A stretch of DNA of 64,000 nt from Okapia johnstoni. Lineage: Eukaryota > Chordata > Mammalia > Artiodactyla > Giraffidae. Shown here one piece after another: positions 1-10,540 of this stretch (position 1 is the first letter of the stretch; each line of letters begins with the position of its first letter). The DNA lies in the NCBI GenBank assembly GCA_024291935.2, contig CM044323.1, positions 57,202,140 through 57,266,139 of the forward strand. Direction: 5' to 3'. The translations under genes were made by a program, and so were the position numbers. The notes below the pieces were generated by a model that saw only the letters and a program-made list of their open reading frames with translations, searched no databases and was not told the origin of the DNA.

Positions 1-257
1 AGGTTCTTGGGCTTGCGCCGCGGTCGGTACTTGTAGTCAGGGTGCTCCTTCATGTGCTGGGCGCGTAGCCTCTTGGCCTCATCGATGTACGGCCGCTTCT
101 CTGCCTCGGACAGAAGCTTCCACTCGGCGCCTAGGCGTTTGCTGATCTCTGAGTTGTGCATCTTGGGATTTTCCTGGGCCATCTTGCGCCGCTGGCCTCG
201 GGACCATACCATGAAGGCGTTCATGGGTCGCTTGATGTGGTCTGAAGGTTTGGACAT
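1..257 (-). CDS. SOX14: SOX14, N-terminal HMG-box part (truncated by window edge)
   Basis: Read on the minus strand, an open frame starts with ATG at 257-255 and stays open to the window edge: 85 full codons plus two bases of a Leu codon. The product starts [18 protein letters not shown] and is an HMG box across about residues 6-84, ending in the basic nuclear-localisation stretch around residues 74-84 ([11 protein letters not shown]). The start is firm: SOXB2 proteins begin right before the box, and there is an A at -3. SOX14 and its paralogue SOX21 differ inside the box; Ser5, Ile8, Gly21, Tyr57, Gln67 and Asn85 favour SOX14. Known for the family: SOX14 is an intronless gene of about 240 codons encoding a nuclear SOXB2 repressor that binds the minor groove at AACAAT-like sites and bends DNA, active in ventral spinal interneurons and in thalamic and midbrain GABAergic neurons. 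About 154 C-terminal residues lie outside the window. No stop or frameshift is seen. Confidence 0.96.
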   Translation of the reverse strand, partial: MSKPSDHIKRPMNAFMVWSRGQRRKMAQENPKMHNSEISKRLGAEWKLLSEAEKRPYIDEAKRLRAQHMKEHPDYKYRPRRKPKN

Positions 258-846
258 GGTCCCGGGGGCTAGGCGGTTTGGGGTGGGGAGTGCAGCGGCT
301 CGGCAGGCGAGCCTGGACGCGGTGGTCGGTCTGCCTGTCTGTCCGTCCTGAGCCGGGGCTCTGCGCTCCCCTCGCCTCCGCACCGCAGAGGGGAAGCCAG
401 AGAGAAGCGCTAACCCCGCAAAGTTCAGCTGATCATGCCAGTTTCGGCACCCAGGCAGGCCCCGGGGGGCGAGCGGGGGCAGGAAGGGTGGGGGGAGGAG
501 AGGGTGGCCGGCTGGGGGGCTGTCGATGCCAGAGGCTGGGGCCCAAGTACAGGAGTCTCTGGGATTAAGTGGGCAGGTAATTTGCTGGCGAGGGCAGGAA
601 GCTCCTCCTTCTCCCCCTCTCCACCTTCGCCTTCTCGGGTCCTCTTCTCTCCTGTGTCTACGGCCGTGGCTTCCCTACCCCCCGCCCGTGGCTTTCCCGG
701 AGCTGCCTCGCCTAGCGCAGCACCTGGCTGAGAATGCGGGGAAGCTGGTGAACGCGAGCCAAAAGCGGCGAAGTTCAAAGGCGAGGTGGGCCCGGACGGC
801 ACGCACTCTGACATAAGCGCGGGGCGGCGACTCCCCAACCTGGGCG

Positions 847-854
847 CCAATCAG
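847..854 (+). promoter_or_regulatory. CCAAT box (NF-Y type) upstream of SOX14
   Basis: The motif CCAATCAG lies about 590 bases upstream of the SOX14 start codon at the outer side of the CpG island. It matches the NF-Y core and works in either orientation. A location 60-100 bases upstream of a transcription start would fit a 5' UTR of roughly 500 bases, but that is inference. Confidence 0.4.
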
Positions 855-986
855 CAGCAGAGAAGGCGAGGGGGCGCACCTGCTAGCGTGCCCGCCTAGA
901 AAAAAGGGAGCGTGACTGCTGGGGGCGGGGAGAGGTGTGAGCGAGAGACCCGGAGAGCCAGAGAACCCCGCGGCCGACTCCGGACG

Positions 987-996
987 CCTTATTTGG
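987..996. promoter_or_regulatory. Perfect CArG box (SRF-type site)
   Basis: CCTTATTTGG fits the palindromic SRF consensus CC(A/T)6GG exactly. It sits about 730 bases upstream of the SOX14 ATG, just outside the densest CpG stretch. Single perfect CArG boxes near promoters can be functional, but chance occurrence is possible. Confidence 0.35.
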
Positions 997-1259
997 ATTC
1001 CACCTTGTTTCTGGCAGTGTCAACAAATAAAACTCTTCGTGCCCATTTCCTTTCCCCGTTGTGCAAAGGAGAAACAGGGCTTCGAATACAAAGACCCAGG
1101 GAGGGGGCAGCAGAGGGAGCAAGCTGAGAGCGCGTGTTGATAAATAGGACAGCCTCGCCACGAAATGCAAGGACAGCACTCCCCTCGCCCCCGCCCCGTC
1201 AAAGATCCTTGGAAGCGAAAAAGAATGTATCAAACTCAGGTTAAAAAGCGAAATAAACT

Positions 1260-1480
1260 TTTCGTGCCGTGCCCTGGGCGGTCCTTTGGCGGCGTTCTCA
1301 CGGGACGCTGTTGCGGCTCCGCCTCCACCCTGCCCCGGGATTCGGCGCCCGGGCGAGCTCAGCCGTGCGTTCCAAACCGATGCCCGACGGCCTTGCCTCC
1401 GGCGGCGCAGTTTTCAAACCCTGGTTGGTGAGCCTCGAAGAGCAGCACCGCGATCCGCTCTTCACTTTTGTGGAGGGGGC
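1260..1480. promoter_or_regulatory. Second CpG-rich block upstream of SOX14
   Basis: A second cluster of CpG dinucleotides follows an AT-richer gap after the main island. It covers about 220 bases, holds no repeat and no convincing ORF, and is followed by an abrupt AT-rich stretch at 1500-1550. It may be a shore of the main island or a separate regulatory block. Confidence 0.4.
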
Positions 1481-1499
1481 GAGGGATGGGATTTCCATC

Positions 1500-4000
1500 A
1501 CGACTCCTATTTATGTTATTATTGTTTAGTGTATTTAAACCTCCAACTTTCCCTCCACATCTGTCCAAACCTGGGGAAAGTGCAATCTGAAGGTCGGCCG
1601 GAGCGGCGGGCGAGTGGTTTCCCCCGCTGCTGTTTCAGCAGAGACCCTAGAGCGGAGTCTCAGGCTGTATCTACACCCAGGGTCGGTCTGTCCCGGGGCG
1701 CCTCTTCCCATCCAGGGAAAAAGGAGACTCGTTTCTTGCGTCAGATGAGCATTCTTCGGGTAAAGAGGACGAAATAACCCGCGGAGCCAAACTGTGCGCC
1801 TGTTTCCTTTGAATAATTGCCTGCCCGATTTGAAATGCCCTTGGGGGAAATATTTATTAAATGGAAACCATTGTCCCAGGCCCAGCAGGACCTGCGTGTG
1901 TTCCAGGCTTATTGGCTTTTGCACTAGCCTCTCTCGGGAGGACCGACCAGAAAGGCGCGCGGCTCCGCGGGCTTAGGCCGGTTGGGGGTGGGGGAGGTAA
2001 GCAGAGAACGAGGAGGCAGGGAGAGAGAGGTTCTTTCTTTAGAATTGTAGTTTGTCAAGTTTGAGGGGAAGGCTTTGCTTCTCCTTCTACGATTAGAAAG
2101 ATGCGGGCGCTTTTCATCCTCGGCGCGCTCTTCGGAGAGAGGGACGCTATGCCCATTTTACAGATTAGGAAACTGAGTTTGGGAAAGCTACGCGATTTGC
2201 CAAAAGTGACTCCAGTGGGAAGCGGTGATGGCCAGTGTGCAGAATTTGAAACCTTGCTTTTTTTTTTTCCCACCGCACGTGGCACCACGTCTGAGGATTA
2301 GATAATGCTTAAGCCAAACGCGGGACCCTCGATTAGACTACTGTAGCCACCGAAACCTGCCATATGAATAAACTGGACTGGAGTATTGATTCTCAAGCCT
2401 GCTCTTGAATCACTTAGGCTCTGGCTTGAGACCTGGCTTCTCTGAGCGTATACCTCGCGCCTGGAGTGCCACCTCCGCGTGGGCTCGCGAGCAGGTGCAC
2501 ATTCCTCACACTTCTCTCAGCCCCAGCCCTGGCGTTCACCCTGCCCTCTACCTCTGTTTTCTCTTCAAAAGGTTTCATTTAGCTTGAGGTACCAGCAAGT
2601 GGAAGTCCTTTCCAGCCCAATTCCCGGAGGGCTTCCAAGAGTGACAGACAACTCCAACTCAGATTGGACCAGCCTGCGGACTGACCGCCGTGCTCAGAGT
2701 CCGCCAGGGATCCGAGGGCCAGGGGCCAGGCCATTTGAGTCCCACTGGACTATCTCGAAGGTTTGGCAAAGGAATAACAGAAACGTTCCCATCCGCAGAG
2801 AGGTACAGAATCCAGCGGTTCCCTCCAAATCTCACTCCGAAACACTCAGGGGACACCAAAACCACACCTAGAGGTTTCTGTTAATGCAAACCAACACCTT
2901 GAAAACTGCTTAAGGAGGGGATCTGCCACCGCGTGGTAAACCCTTTCTCTCTTTCCAGCCTCCAGGTCAACTCAGTCCTTTTGCGCCGAGGCAACTCGGG
3001 GCAGGCACGCCCTCTCCTTCAGTCCTCATATGTCCACCCCCTCCTCTTGTCCGCGTTACTCTTTAAGCATCTTGAGCTCAGAGCTCAGTTCGAAATCCAA
3101 GAGTCTGCAGCGGATTATTACAAAGGGGGTGCACTGGCAGTCTGGCAATTTGTGGGCAGGGCGCCACTGACTACCCAGAATTCGAAGCCCCAGACTGTCT
3201 GGGTCACGCTGCACTGACTCTGGCAGGAGACAGCATCTTGCTACTCATCTTGGCCTTGAGACTTGAACTTCGCGCTGCTAGGGAACTCAGGATCGAGGAG
3301 CACACGATCGCCACTCGGCATCGCGGCGTCTCCTAGGCGGACAACGCTGCGTCGTACACTCCTTGCACAGTGCTGGTTGGCACCGGTTTATTAAAGACTT
3401 CTTAGCGTTGGGCCTGGAGCAAGAGCTCCCCAGATCCGTGGGCCTGGCCTGATGCTGTCTCAGCCTATGCCTTTACCCTCTTGGCTGCTTTGTCCCTCTG
3501 AGCTCTGCCTCCCTGCTAGTCTTAGATCCCGGGTTAGACGTCCTGGAGAGGTGACCCCTGGGAGAACCAGCAATTTTGGTCACCACCAGAACAGGTCTTG
3601 GGACAGAGGTCACCTAAATGCGCCTCCTGCTTTATCCGCAGTCTGGAGTTCGGACAGAAGGTCGAACGCCACTCCAGGGCTGAAGACTTCCCCGGGAGGT
3701 GCCTTTTCTGCTTGCTACTTTGCCTAGAGAATCCACGCGCACGTCCTCAGTACGCGCGTCTTTGCGCAGCGCAGTTACTCAAGGCACGCTGCGTGCCAGC
3801 CTAAGCCTGTTGTCTGGATCACAGAGCAACCGGATTCGCTCTGAGAATCGTCGTCGTTCGCGTGAAAGGAAGGAGAGCCCTCAGCAGTCAAAACCCAATC
3901 CACTTCTTGCCCTGTCCCCTCTCCTCTGGCCCCCCAGCAAGGTTCAAAAACAGCCTTCCTAGCTTTGGCTCTGTGCCTTTCTAGAGAGCGTTCCACCTCG
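1500..4000. other. Repeat-poor SOX14 upstream flank
   Basis: Apart from one possible MIR remnant at 2150-2260, no interspersed repeat is recognisable here. Composition alternates between GC-rich and AT-rich. The part at 1795-1945 (AT-rich core with ATTTATTAAA, then a GC-rich tail) has the look of conserved non-coding DNA. Short ORFs on both strands overlap each other and have no recognisable domain; I treat them as chance. Confidence 0.5.
2150..2260 (-). repeat. MIR SINE remnant
   Basis: The stretch CATTTTACAGATTAGGAAAC followed by a weak match to the 'ctgag...gacttgccaa' part of the reverse-complement MIR core suggests an old MIR copy on the minus strand. It is heavily decayed. Confidence 0.45.
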
Positions 4001-4004
4001 TTTT

Positions 4005-4250
4005 TTGCCTAACTCCTCTGCTTATCTCGGGTCTATTTCAAAGTTTCACCTCCTCCAGGGAGCCTTCCTTGATTCTCAACCTGGGCTAAAACCCCTTTCT
4101 ACGTTTTCCCTCTCACACCTTCTCCATCTCATGTTCTCTTTCTCAGCCTCATATGGAGCCCTGTCACAGCCCGTGCAGTCCATCAGACTTCGAGTTTCTC
4201 GAAGGTGGTGGCTTCTTGTTACTCATCTTTGAGTGTCCAGGGTGCACACA
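4005..4250 (+). repeat. L2 LINE 3'-part fragment
   Basis: 'TTCACCTCCTCCAGGGAGCC' followed by 'ttccttgattctc' and a later 'gtggcttcttgttactcatctttg' segment recall the 3' region of L2. Ancient and diverged; boundaries approximate. Confidence 0.5.
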
Positions 4251-4259
4251 CAGCCCAAC

Positions 4260-5490
4260 GCAAAGAAGTCACTGGAGAATTTCTTTCTGCTCAGCCTTAA
4301 ACTTTTCTAACAGGCCTCTCCGTGCCTTGGAGCTGAGGGGACAGGACTCCAGATGCAGCCTAGTAGACCTAGCACCAAAGTCACGACCCCCAGGCCTAGA
4401 CCCACCTGCTTGGCCTCAGTGTTCTGCCGGCCTGCTAGCCCCCACCTCCTCCTCTCCAGTAAACAGAAGTTTTCCTCTCCTAGGCCTCCCGGACTGAGGG
4501 ACAGCCCAATGCCGAGAGGACGATGTGCAGACTGGCTTGGAGAAGATGGTTCGGGAAGTGAAAGAGAAGAGGAGAACTTGTCACACGACTCTCACCCGGC
4601 AGGTTTTCAAAGAGGCCAGCAGAGTCCCCGCGTCTGGCCCGCCAAGGTGTTGGGGGATCTCTGGCCCTGCCGGCTCACTGCGGCCCCTCTGGGATTCCCA
4701 AAAGGGACTGAGGGAAGCTCCGGGTGCAGGTTTTGGGGAGCCTTTGCGTAGCCCCGGCTCTAGCTTGCTGCAGGGAGTGTGAGCGCAAGGCATGCTCTAA
4801 GTGTTCAGCTACCGGAACGCTAATCTGCCCCACTCCCCAGAGTCGACTGCAGATGAAAAAGTCAATCTTGGGAAATAAATCACTTTTTATTTAAATCATA
4901 AGCTTTTACTTTTTCTTATTACAAATTTTACAAAATATTTGCGCCCTCTCCCCCGCTTTTCCCTACCCCCCGCTCCGTTTTCTGTGTATTTTCAAATTCA
5001 GAGACATAAATCCCATCTCTCAGAGAGTGCCCGAAAGGACCTTATTAAAACATTTCTTGGTTACTGCTCTAGGGTCTTCTCTTCAGAACCCAGTCCAGCC
5101 CCCATGAGTCTTGAAATTTTGTAAAACTCTAAGCGTCCCTCAAGCCAAGATGGCAAGGAGGGCGTGGCTTCCACCAAGAAACGTTTTGAAACCAAACAAA
5201 ACCGAGTCTCAGGACTGACGCCTGCAGAGCCTGCAACAGCCGGTTTGACCCCGGTTTGGCAGAGCATGCTCGGATGGGCGGAGGACACTTCTATCTCAAA
5301 CTCCGAGGGTGCCCAGGTAAGGAGATTCTTTGATACTTGAAACTGCCGTAATTTGAGTACCTGGAGTCTGTTGGAAGCAGATATCACTTGATTCACCGAC
5401 TTGATGAAAGTTAATAAAGGATTGTATACCATCTGCACACACCTCCCAGAAAGAACAAGGGTTGGTAGTAGGGGTAGGTCTGTGAAATCT
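4260..5490. other. Unique sequence without recognised gene
   Basis: GC-rich until about 4850, then AT-rich (4860-4940 includes long A/T runs with ATTTAAAT). No repeat, RNA gene or credible coding frame was recognised. Small ORFs present on both strands are mutually overlapping and compositionally expected. Confidence 0.5.
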
Positions 5491-5494
5491 TATT

Positions 5495-5635
5495 CATTCA
5501 TTAAAGAACAACCTACTATGTGTCAGGCACTATGCTGCATTCTGGGATACAGCAGTGAACAAAACCTGCAAATGCCCTTCTCCCCTGGTGCTTACAGCCT
5601 AATGGGAGAACAGATATAAACCAAGAAACAAATCC
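5495..5635 (+). repeat. L2 LINE 3' end
   Basis: Contains 'CCTACTATGTGTCAGGCACT' followed by 'gggatacagcagtgaacaaaac', the characteristic near-terminal part of L2 on the plus strand. Confidence 0.7.
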
Positions 5636-5639
5636 TGGA

Positions 5640-5830
5640 GTGGTTCTCTCAACCACCAACTAGTTGTATCACTTCAGGCAAAGTACTTAACCTGTCTGAG
5701 TCCTGGTTTCTTCACTGTAATGGGTATAACAAATTGTTCTCAGGATTAATTGAGTTACTATGAGGAAAATCCTTAGAACAGTGCTTGGCATGTGAATATG
5801 CCCAATAAATAGATTATATTATTTTATCAT
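5640..5830 (+). repeat. MIR SINE
   Basis: The order 'caggcaaagtacttaacctg', 'tcctggtttcttcactgtaa', 'caggattaattgagtta', 'acagtgcttggcatgtga', 'caataaat' follows the MIR consensus core through its 3' tail on the plus strand. Confidence 0.8.
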
Positions 5831-5929
5831 TAAATAAATATGGAGTTGATTTCTGATAGTGATAAGTGGCCAATAGTGAATCAGGGTGATGAGACAGGGT
5901 CCGAGGGAAGAAGGGTGGTCTCCTTTACA

Positions 5930-6225
5930 CTGGGTGCCCAGAGACCTGAAGGAAGGAACAAGACTTTTGAGGGAAGGGGGCAAGTAAAGTAGGAGAAGCA
6001 GGAAATACCACTGCCTGGGAGAGAGACTTAACTGAGGATACCAAAAGGATTTAAGGAGCCAGTATGGCTGAAACCTGGCCATGATTCTGGGGTGAGTATG
6101 GGGAAAAGGCTGTAGATGTTGGCAGAATCCAGACCACCCAGGCCCTTGTAGATTCCATAAGGAGTTTGCCTTTTAAGTGTACTGGGAAGTCATTGGAATG
6201 AGAGCCATCAGAATGATTTAAAACA
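5930..6225 (+). repeat. L2 LINE fragment
   Basis: The segment 'cccttgtagattccataagg' then 'agtttgccttttaagtgtac' and 'tgggaagtcattggaatgag' follows the order of an internal L2 3' region on the plus strand; strongly diverged. Confidence 0.5.
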
Positions 6226-6239
6226 ATTCCAGCAACCAC

Positions 6240-7265
6240 ACACAAAAATTATTCTTTATCTGACACTCTGCTTATGGAGGAATCACACCTCCAGTTCTGG
6301 TCCTGAAATTTCATAAATGGACAGACCTTTCTTGGCCCTGGAGTCGGCTGCTTGACCATCTCTTAAAGAACAATGCCACCTTGCTGTTTACTTTGGACTC
6401 CTTTTCTCTCTCCTTTCCCCACTGGAAGCCAAAGAATAAACCAAAGGATCATCACAGTCATTCATGATTCAGAAAACATGTCCACTGACATTCTGTAAAT
6501 ATTATTGGCCTGACGGGTTCCCTGACTTACTCTTCTACTTTCCACCAAGTAAAGTTCTTCTCTTTTCCCATGGAGAGCCTCAGGACTCTGAGTTGACCCT
6601 TTCTGGAGACACTGAGTCCACATATCTTGAATCTCCGAGCCTGAGAAATATAGGAGTATATAAGCAAGTGAGGTTTCTTAGGATTAAAAAAAAAAAAAAA
6701 ATCCCAGTGACTATAAAGAACAGGAAAGACACATTTTGTTTCTAAGAATAAAAGCCAAAAGAATGCCAACATTGTTTGCTTCTCCTTTGGGGTTTATTGT
6801 GTTCAGGTGTTTCACATGCATTAGGGCTCCCTGAATCCCATTCTTTTAACGTAAAAATCCTTGGTCAGCTCTTATCATAAATAATACTCTTTAAGGCTCT
6901 GTATTTGCCTAATGCAATCGGCCAAGTTATTGGAGCATACATTCTCTTGCCAATTTTATCACAAATTATACACTGCAGAGGATAAGACCAAACTCTGGCA
7001 ACAAGCCCCAATCGGGGATCAGAATAACACTTCCTCTTTTTATGGTACCTGCCTCTGTTCCCAACATAAATAGCAGGGAATACTAGGGCACTAGGCAGTT
7101 GCAGAAGGGACTACATTAAGCATGTTTATTTTCATGTACCTTTTGTTTCTTTAAAGCATCATTTTTACATGTTCTGAAGACCAGCAACCCTTAATATTTT
7201 ATTTAATAATAAAGTCATTGAAATACTTGTGAAGCGAGTAGATGGTTGTATAAAAAGAGCTCTAA
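6240..7265. other. Repeat-poor island, candidate conserved non-coding element
   Basis: About 1 kb without recognisable repeats except a 15-base A run near 6687. From about 6700 to 7250 it is AT-rich and complex, with a SOX-type CATTGTT at 6770-6776, GCCTAATGCAATCGG near 6910 and several ATAAA or TAATA runs. No coding potential: the ORFs are short and antiparallel. Conservation is suspected from texture only. Confidence 0.45.
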
Positions 7266-7269
7266 AAAT

Positions 7270-7337
7270 GGAATTTAAGACCTAGCGCTTCTAATTACTG
7301 TGAGAACTTGGGCAAATCACTTGACTTCTCTTGGCTT
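7270..7337 (+). repeat. MIR SINE fragment
   Basis: 'actgtgagaacttgggcaaa' followed by 'tcacttgacttctcttggct' matches the central MIR core on the plus strand; it is cut by the LTR-like element that follows. Confidence 0.6.
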
Positions 7338-7700
7338 CAGTGTAACAAATTACTCCAAAAGTTAGTGGCTTAAAACAGCAAACTTTTATTATCTCATCTC
7401 TTTTCTGAGAGTAGCGAATTCAGGAGTAGCTTAGTTCGGTGGCTCTTATATGAGAGTATGATCAAGATGTTGTGAGGGCTGCAGTCATCTGAACGCTCAA
7501 CTGAGTTGGATCTGCTTCCAGGCTCATTTGTATGGCTGTTGGCAGGCCTCAGTTTCTCATCCCATGAGCCTTTCCCTAAAGACAGCTCACAGCATGGATG
7601 GTAGCTTGATTCCTTTGTACAAATGATCTGAGAAGCACCAAGACAGAGGCTTGGTCCACTGTGGGAGACAACAATACCATGTATGAATATCAAAAGAAGC
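7338..7700 (-). mobile_element. MLT1-like (MaLR) solo LTR
   Basis: The left end 'tgtaacaaattactccaaaa' then 'gttagtggcttaaaacagca' is the reverse complement of the 3' end of MLT1-type LTRs. The following 'gggctgcagtcatctgaacg' and 'ctgttggcaggcctcagttt' segments fit the same family. Old, no internal region. Confidence 0.6.
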
Positions 7701-8340
7701 AATCACAGGGACTGTCCCAGAGGCTTCCTCTTGTTAGGTAGTTGAGAGTAGAAAAAAAGAGTCCAAAATGGCAGTGGCTTAAAGGCAAAGAAAGGGGAAA
7801 GCCTTCGAAATCGAACAAAAGAAAACCCATGGACCAGAGTGAGAACTTCAGGTGAAACAAACACACCCACTTCTTGGCTAGCCCGATTTGTATAGGGCAG
7901 GCTCAGCGGGGGAGGAGACAAATGAATAAAAGGAGGAAGCCAAGACTGATTGAGGCTTCTCCTTTGGGATCAGCCCGCCCTCACGCCTCCAGGGTGTACT
8001 TTTCTTTGCTTGCCGAATAAAACTGAGCTGAAAACAGAGCTGTAACACTGGTCTGCCATTTCAAATCTTTGCTGCAGCAAGACAGGACCAAGGAAACTAC
8101 CCCAGCCCCCACCTCGCCCCGACACTCTCACGTGCTCTAACTGGACAACAGAGTGGGAAGAGCTTTGTAGGCAGTAAAATGCCATAACTCTAAGTTACTG
8201 TCACTGATTCTGTTTCTTCTGGACAGAATCACAGCTGGCTCTGGTCTTAACTGTGCCAAGAACCTCATTTTGTTTTAAATTCTACCACTTCCCTCAGTCA
8301 GTGTATAGTTGGCCCTGATGAAGTTGGCTCTTGCACTTTT
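7701..8340. other. Unassigned stretch, possible LTR piece near 7960-8200
   Basis: Around 7960-8060 there is a 'ttctttgcttgccgaataaa' segment with a polyadenylation-like AATAAA, resembling the R/U5 part of an endogenous retroviral LTR. I could not name the family or find both ends. The rest shows no gene. Confidence 0.3.
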
Positions 8341-8345
8341 AACTT

Positions 8346-8529
8346 TTTAAAAAATTTTTATTTATTTATTTGGCTGCATTAGATCTTAGTTGCAGCTCAT
8401 GGGCTTCAGTAGTTGTATGGGCTTAGCTGCTCAATGGCATGTGGGATCTTAGTTCCTCAACCAGGGATTGAACCCGTGCATTGCATTGCAAGGCGAATTC
8501 TTAACCAGCGAACTACCAGGGAAGTTCCC
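8346..8529 (-). repeat. CHR-type tRNA-derived SINE
   Basis: Starts with a T-rich run (tttatttatttatttggctg), then 'ggcttagctgctcaatggca', 'gggatcttagttcctcaacc', 'agggattgaacccgtgcatt' and ends 'accagggaagttcc'. This is the reverse complement of the cetartiodactyl CHR SINE with its tRNA-like head at the right end. Confidence 0.8.
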
Positions 8530-9663
8530 CCTGCTTCCAGTTTTCTTAACATTGTTCTGACCCCCATCATTCTCCTTCCCAAACCGTGTCTTATTAACTT
8601 CTAACAGCTTCTGTGAGCTGAAACACTCATTAATTATCAAGGTGCCAATAAAGGACTTGAGGAGCTAGATTATATTTAAGCCCCAGTGGAAACTTATTAT
8701 ACAAATATGTGTGTGCTCAGGATTTGAAGGAAGGGTTGACCTAGTGGGGAGCAGTAAGGGGAGTTCTGGGACCTCCCAGAACTGGATTTTGTCTCTGGAG
8801 CCACAAACACTGAGTGGTGGCCATGAACAGCACTTGGCTTTTCTGGAGCAGGATTTTAGAAGAGGACTGCTGGGGACCCAGGTCAGTGTGACTGCGATGG
8901 GGAAACTGGAGGGAGTGTTGATGCTGATGGAGCCACTTGTGGCACCTCTGAAATGATATCACTTCACTCTGTCTGCTCTTTAACTAGTCCTGATCCTGCT
9001 GTCCATATTTAAATAAAATGTGAAAATATCTCTAAGTGAAAAGCCCATTAGCAACCAGTTCATGAGGAGCATTGACTTAGAATATGCTGATCAATTTGAT
9101 CTTTTCCTTTTTTTATTATTTAAATTTTACTTTACCAAAATAGTACATTCATGTGGTTTCAAAAGTTAGGAAGTACAAAAGCCTGGTAAGACTCTTGTCC
9201 CATGCATCTCTGCCTACAGTTCCCCAGAGAGCCTCTCTCCAGAGATAATCTTTCTCCATTCTTCCAGACTCACTTTGCATCTCCATATTTCTAAACAAAA
9301 TGTGCAAACTGTTAAGTGATTCCTTGATAGGTAAATTCCTCTCCTTCACTCTCCTAATATATTTCTGTTTTCATCAGATTGAAGACATGGCAGGACAATG
9401 GCGGTCTTCAGCATGGGTCTCTTTAAGTCCCAGGGCTCCAAGCTGGAATAGGACCTATTCCTCTTCTGCATGGACTCCCACTCCTCCACCCCCCACCTCA
9501 CCCCCATCTTACCTCTTGGCATTCTTTCTCCACTGCCTTCCAGAGGCGGGTGCCCTCATGCACCCCTGTGGCAGTACTGCCCTCTGCAAGCATGTTTCTC
9601 TACTCTGATTGGAGCTTTCCCTCAAAACATATAAGGGAACACCTCTTTCCAGGCCTGGCTTTG
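8530..9663. other. Non-coding stretch, possible old L1 3' fragment at 9100-9310
   Basis: No credible gene. At 9100-9310 the sequence 'aaatagtacattcatgtggt' plus 'ttcaaaagttaggaagtaca' vaguely resembles an old L1 3' UTR on the minus strand. The rest is unassigned. Confidence 0.3.
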
Positions 9664-9908
9664 TTTTTATTTATTTATTTGTCTGCACTGGATCTTCATT
9701 GCTGCGCACAGGCTTTCTCTAGTTACACTGAGCAGAGGCTACTCTCTAGGTTCAGTGCTCAGGCTTCTCATGGTGGCTTCTCTTGCTGTGGAGCACAGGC
9801 TCTAGGCACACTGGCTCAGTAGTTGTGGCAGGGCGGGCTCTGGGATCGAACAGGAGTCCCTTGACTTGGCAGATGGACTCCTATCTACTGTACTACCAGA
9901 GAAGTCCC
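9664..9908 (-). repeat. CHR-type tRNA-derived SINE
   Basis: Reverse-complement CHR SINE: A-tail complement 'tttatttatttatttgtctg' at left, then repeated 'ggcttctc' motifs, 'gggatcgaacaggagtccct' and 'accagagaagtccc' at right. More diverged than the copy at 8346. Confidence 0.75.
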
Positions 9909-10134
9909 AGAATTGGCATCTTTGATTCTAGTGTGGGTTAGTAGCAGAAGGGAAATTTCAGTTGACACAAAACCTCCTCCCACGTGGTGAGGGGCCAAAG
10001 GACCTGATGGAAGAGTTGGGCAGAGGAGGAGATCCATTTTTCCTGGTGGTCATTATCCATAGGGATTTCAGTCAAACCAGTGAGGCAAGACATAGACTCA
10101 GAAAGTGTTTTGTGAGCAGACAATTACAGCAGGA

Positions 10135-10400
10135 AGCAGCCAATAATTATTATATTCTTCTTTACTCATATCATGTTCCAGGTACTGCGCAAAAACCCTT
10201 TACATACATTAATTTATTCAATATTCAATAAAACCAGGCAGAGAAACCTGACATTATCCCCATTTTGAAGATGAGGAAACTGAGGTCCCTTAAAAAGTTA
10301 GACAGAACTTGCCCAAAGTCACAGAACTGGTAAACAGCAGATCCAAGATTTGAACTCAGATGTTGTCTGATTCAAGAGCTCTCATCTTGCTGTCCCAGCT
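10135..10400 (-). repeat. MIR SINE, nearly full length
   Basis: The order 'catgttccaggtactgcgca', 'tttacatacattaatttatt', 'ttatccccattttgaagatg', 'aggaaactgaggtccc', 'acttgcccaaagtcacagaa' and 'tttgaactcagatgttgtct' is the reverse complement of MIR in full order. Confidence 0.8.
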
Positions 10401-10540
10401 CCCCTCAAGATGACCCACAATGAACTTGAGTTGAACCTTAGCATGGTACAAGGCAGAGGAGGACTGTGTGGATCCTTGAGGGCTAGATCTCCACAGAAGG
10501 CTCCCTGAGCAGAAACCCTGACCCTCTTCCTTCATGAAAG

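Larger units (their letters stand above)
1..970. promoter_or_regulatory. CpG island over SOX14 5' end
   Basis: The first coding part and the following ~700 bases are strongly GC-rich with abundant CpG (for example 1-110, 240-350, 440-560, 660-900) and contain no recognisable repeat. On the minus strand this interval holds the SOX14 5' UTR and proximal promoter. The transcription start cannot be fixed from sequence alone. Unmethylated CpG islands over developmental SOX genes are the norm. The 3' limit is an estimate; CpG density drops after about 970. Confidence 0.75.

Noticed and set aside
425..850. 141-codon ORF on the minus strand upstream of SOX14
   Set aside because: It lies in GC-rich CpG-island DNA where stop codons are rare, overlaps plus-strand ORFs of similar length and shows only low-complexity Pro/Ser/Ala content. 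It would lie in the SOX14 5' UTR or promoter.
1286..1777. 163-codon plus-strand ORF upstream of SOX14
   Set aside because: It runs through the CpG-rich block, overlaps ORFs on the other strand and has no domain. No splice or promoter support.
3452..3996. Cluster of small ORFs on both strands
   Set aside because: All are under 95 codons, overlap each other and show no family features; likely chance in GC-rich flank.
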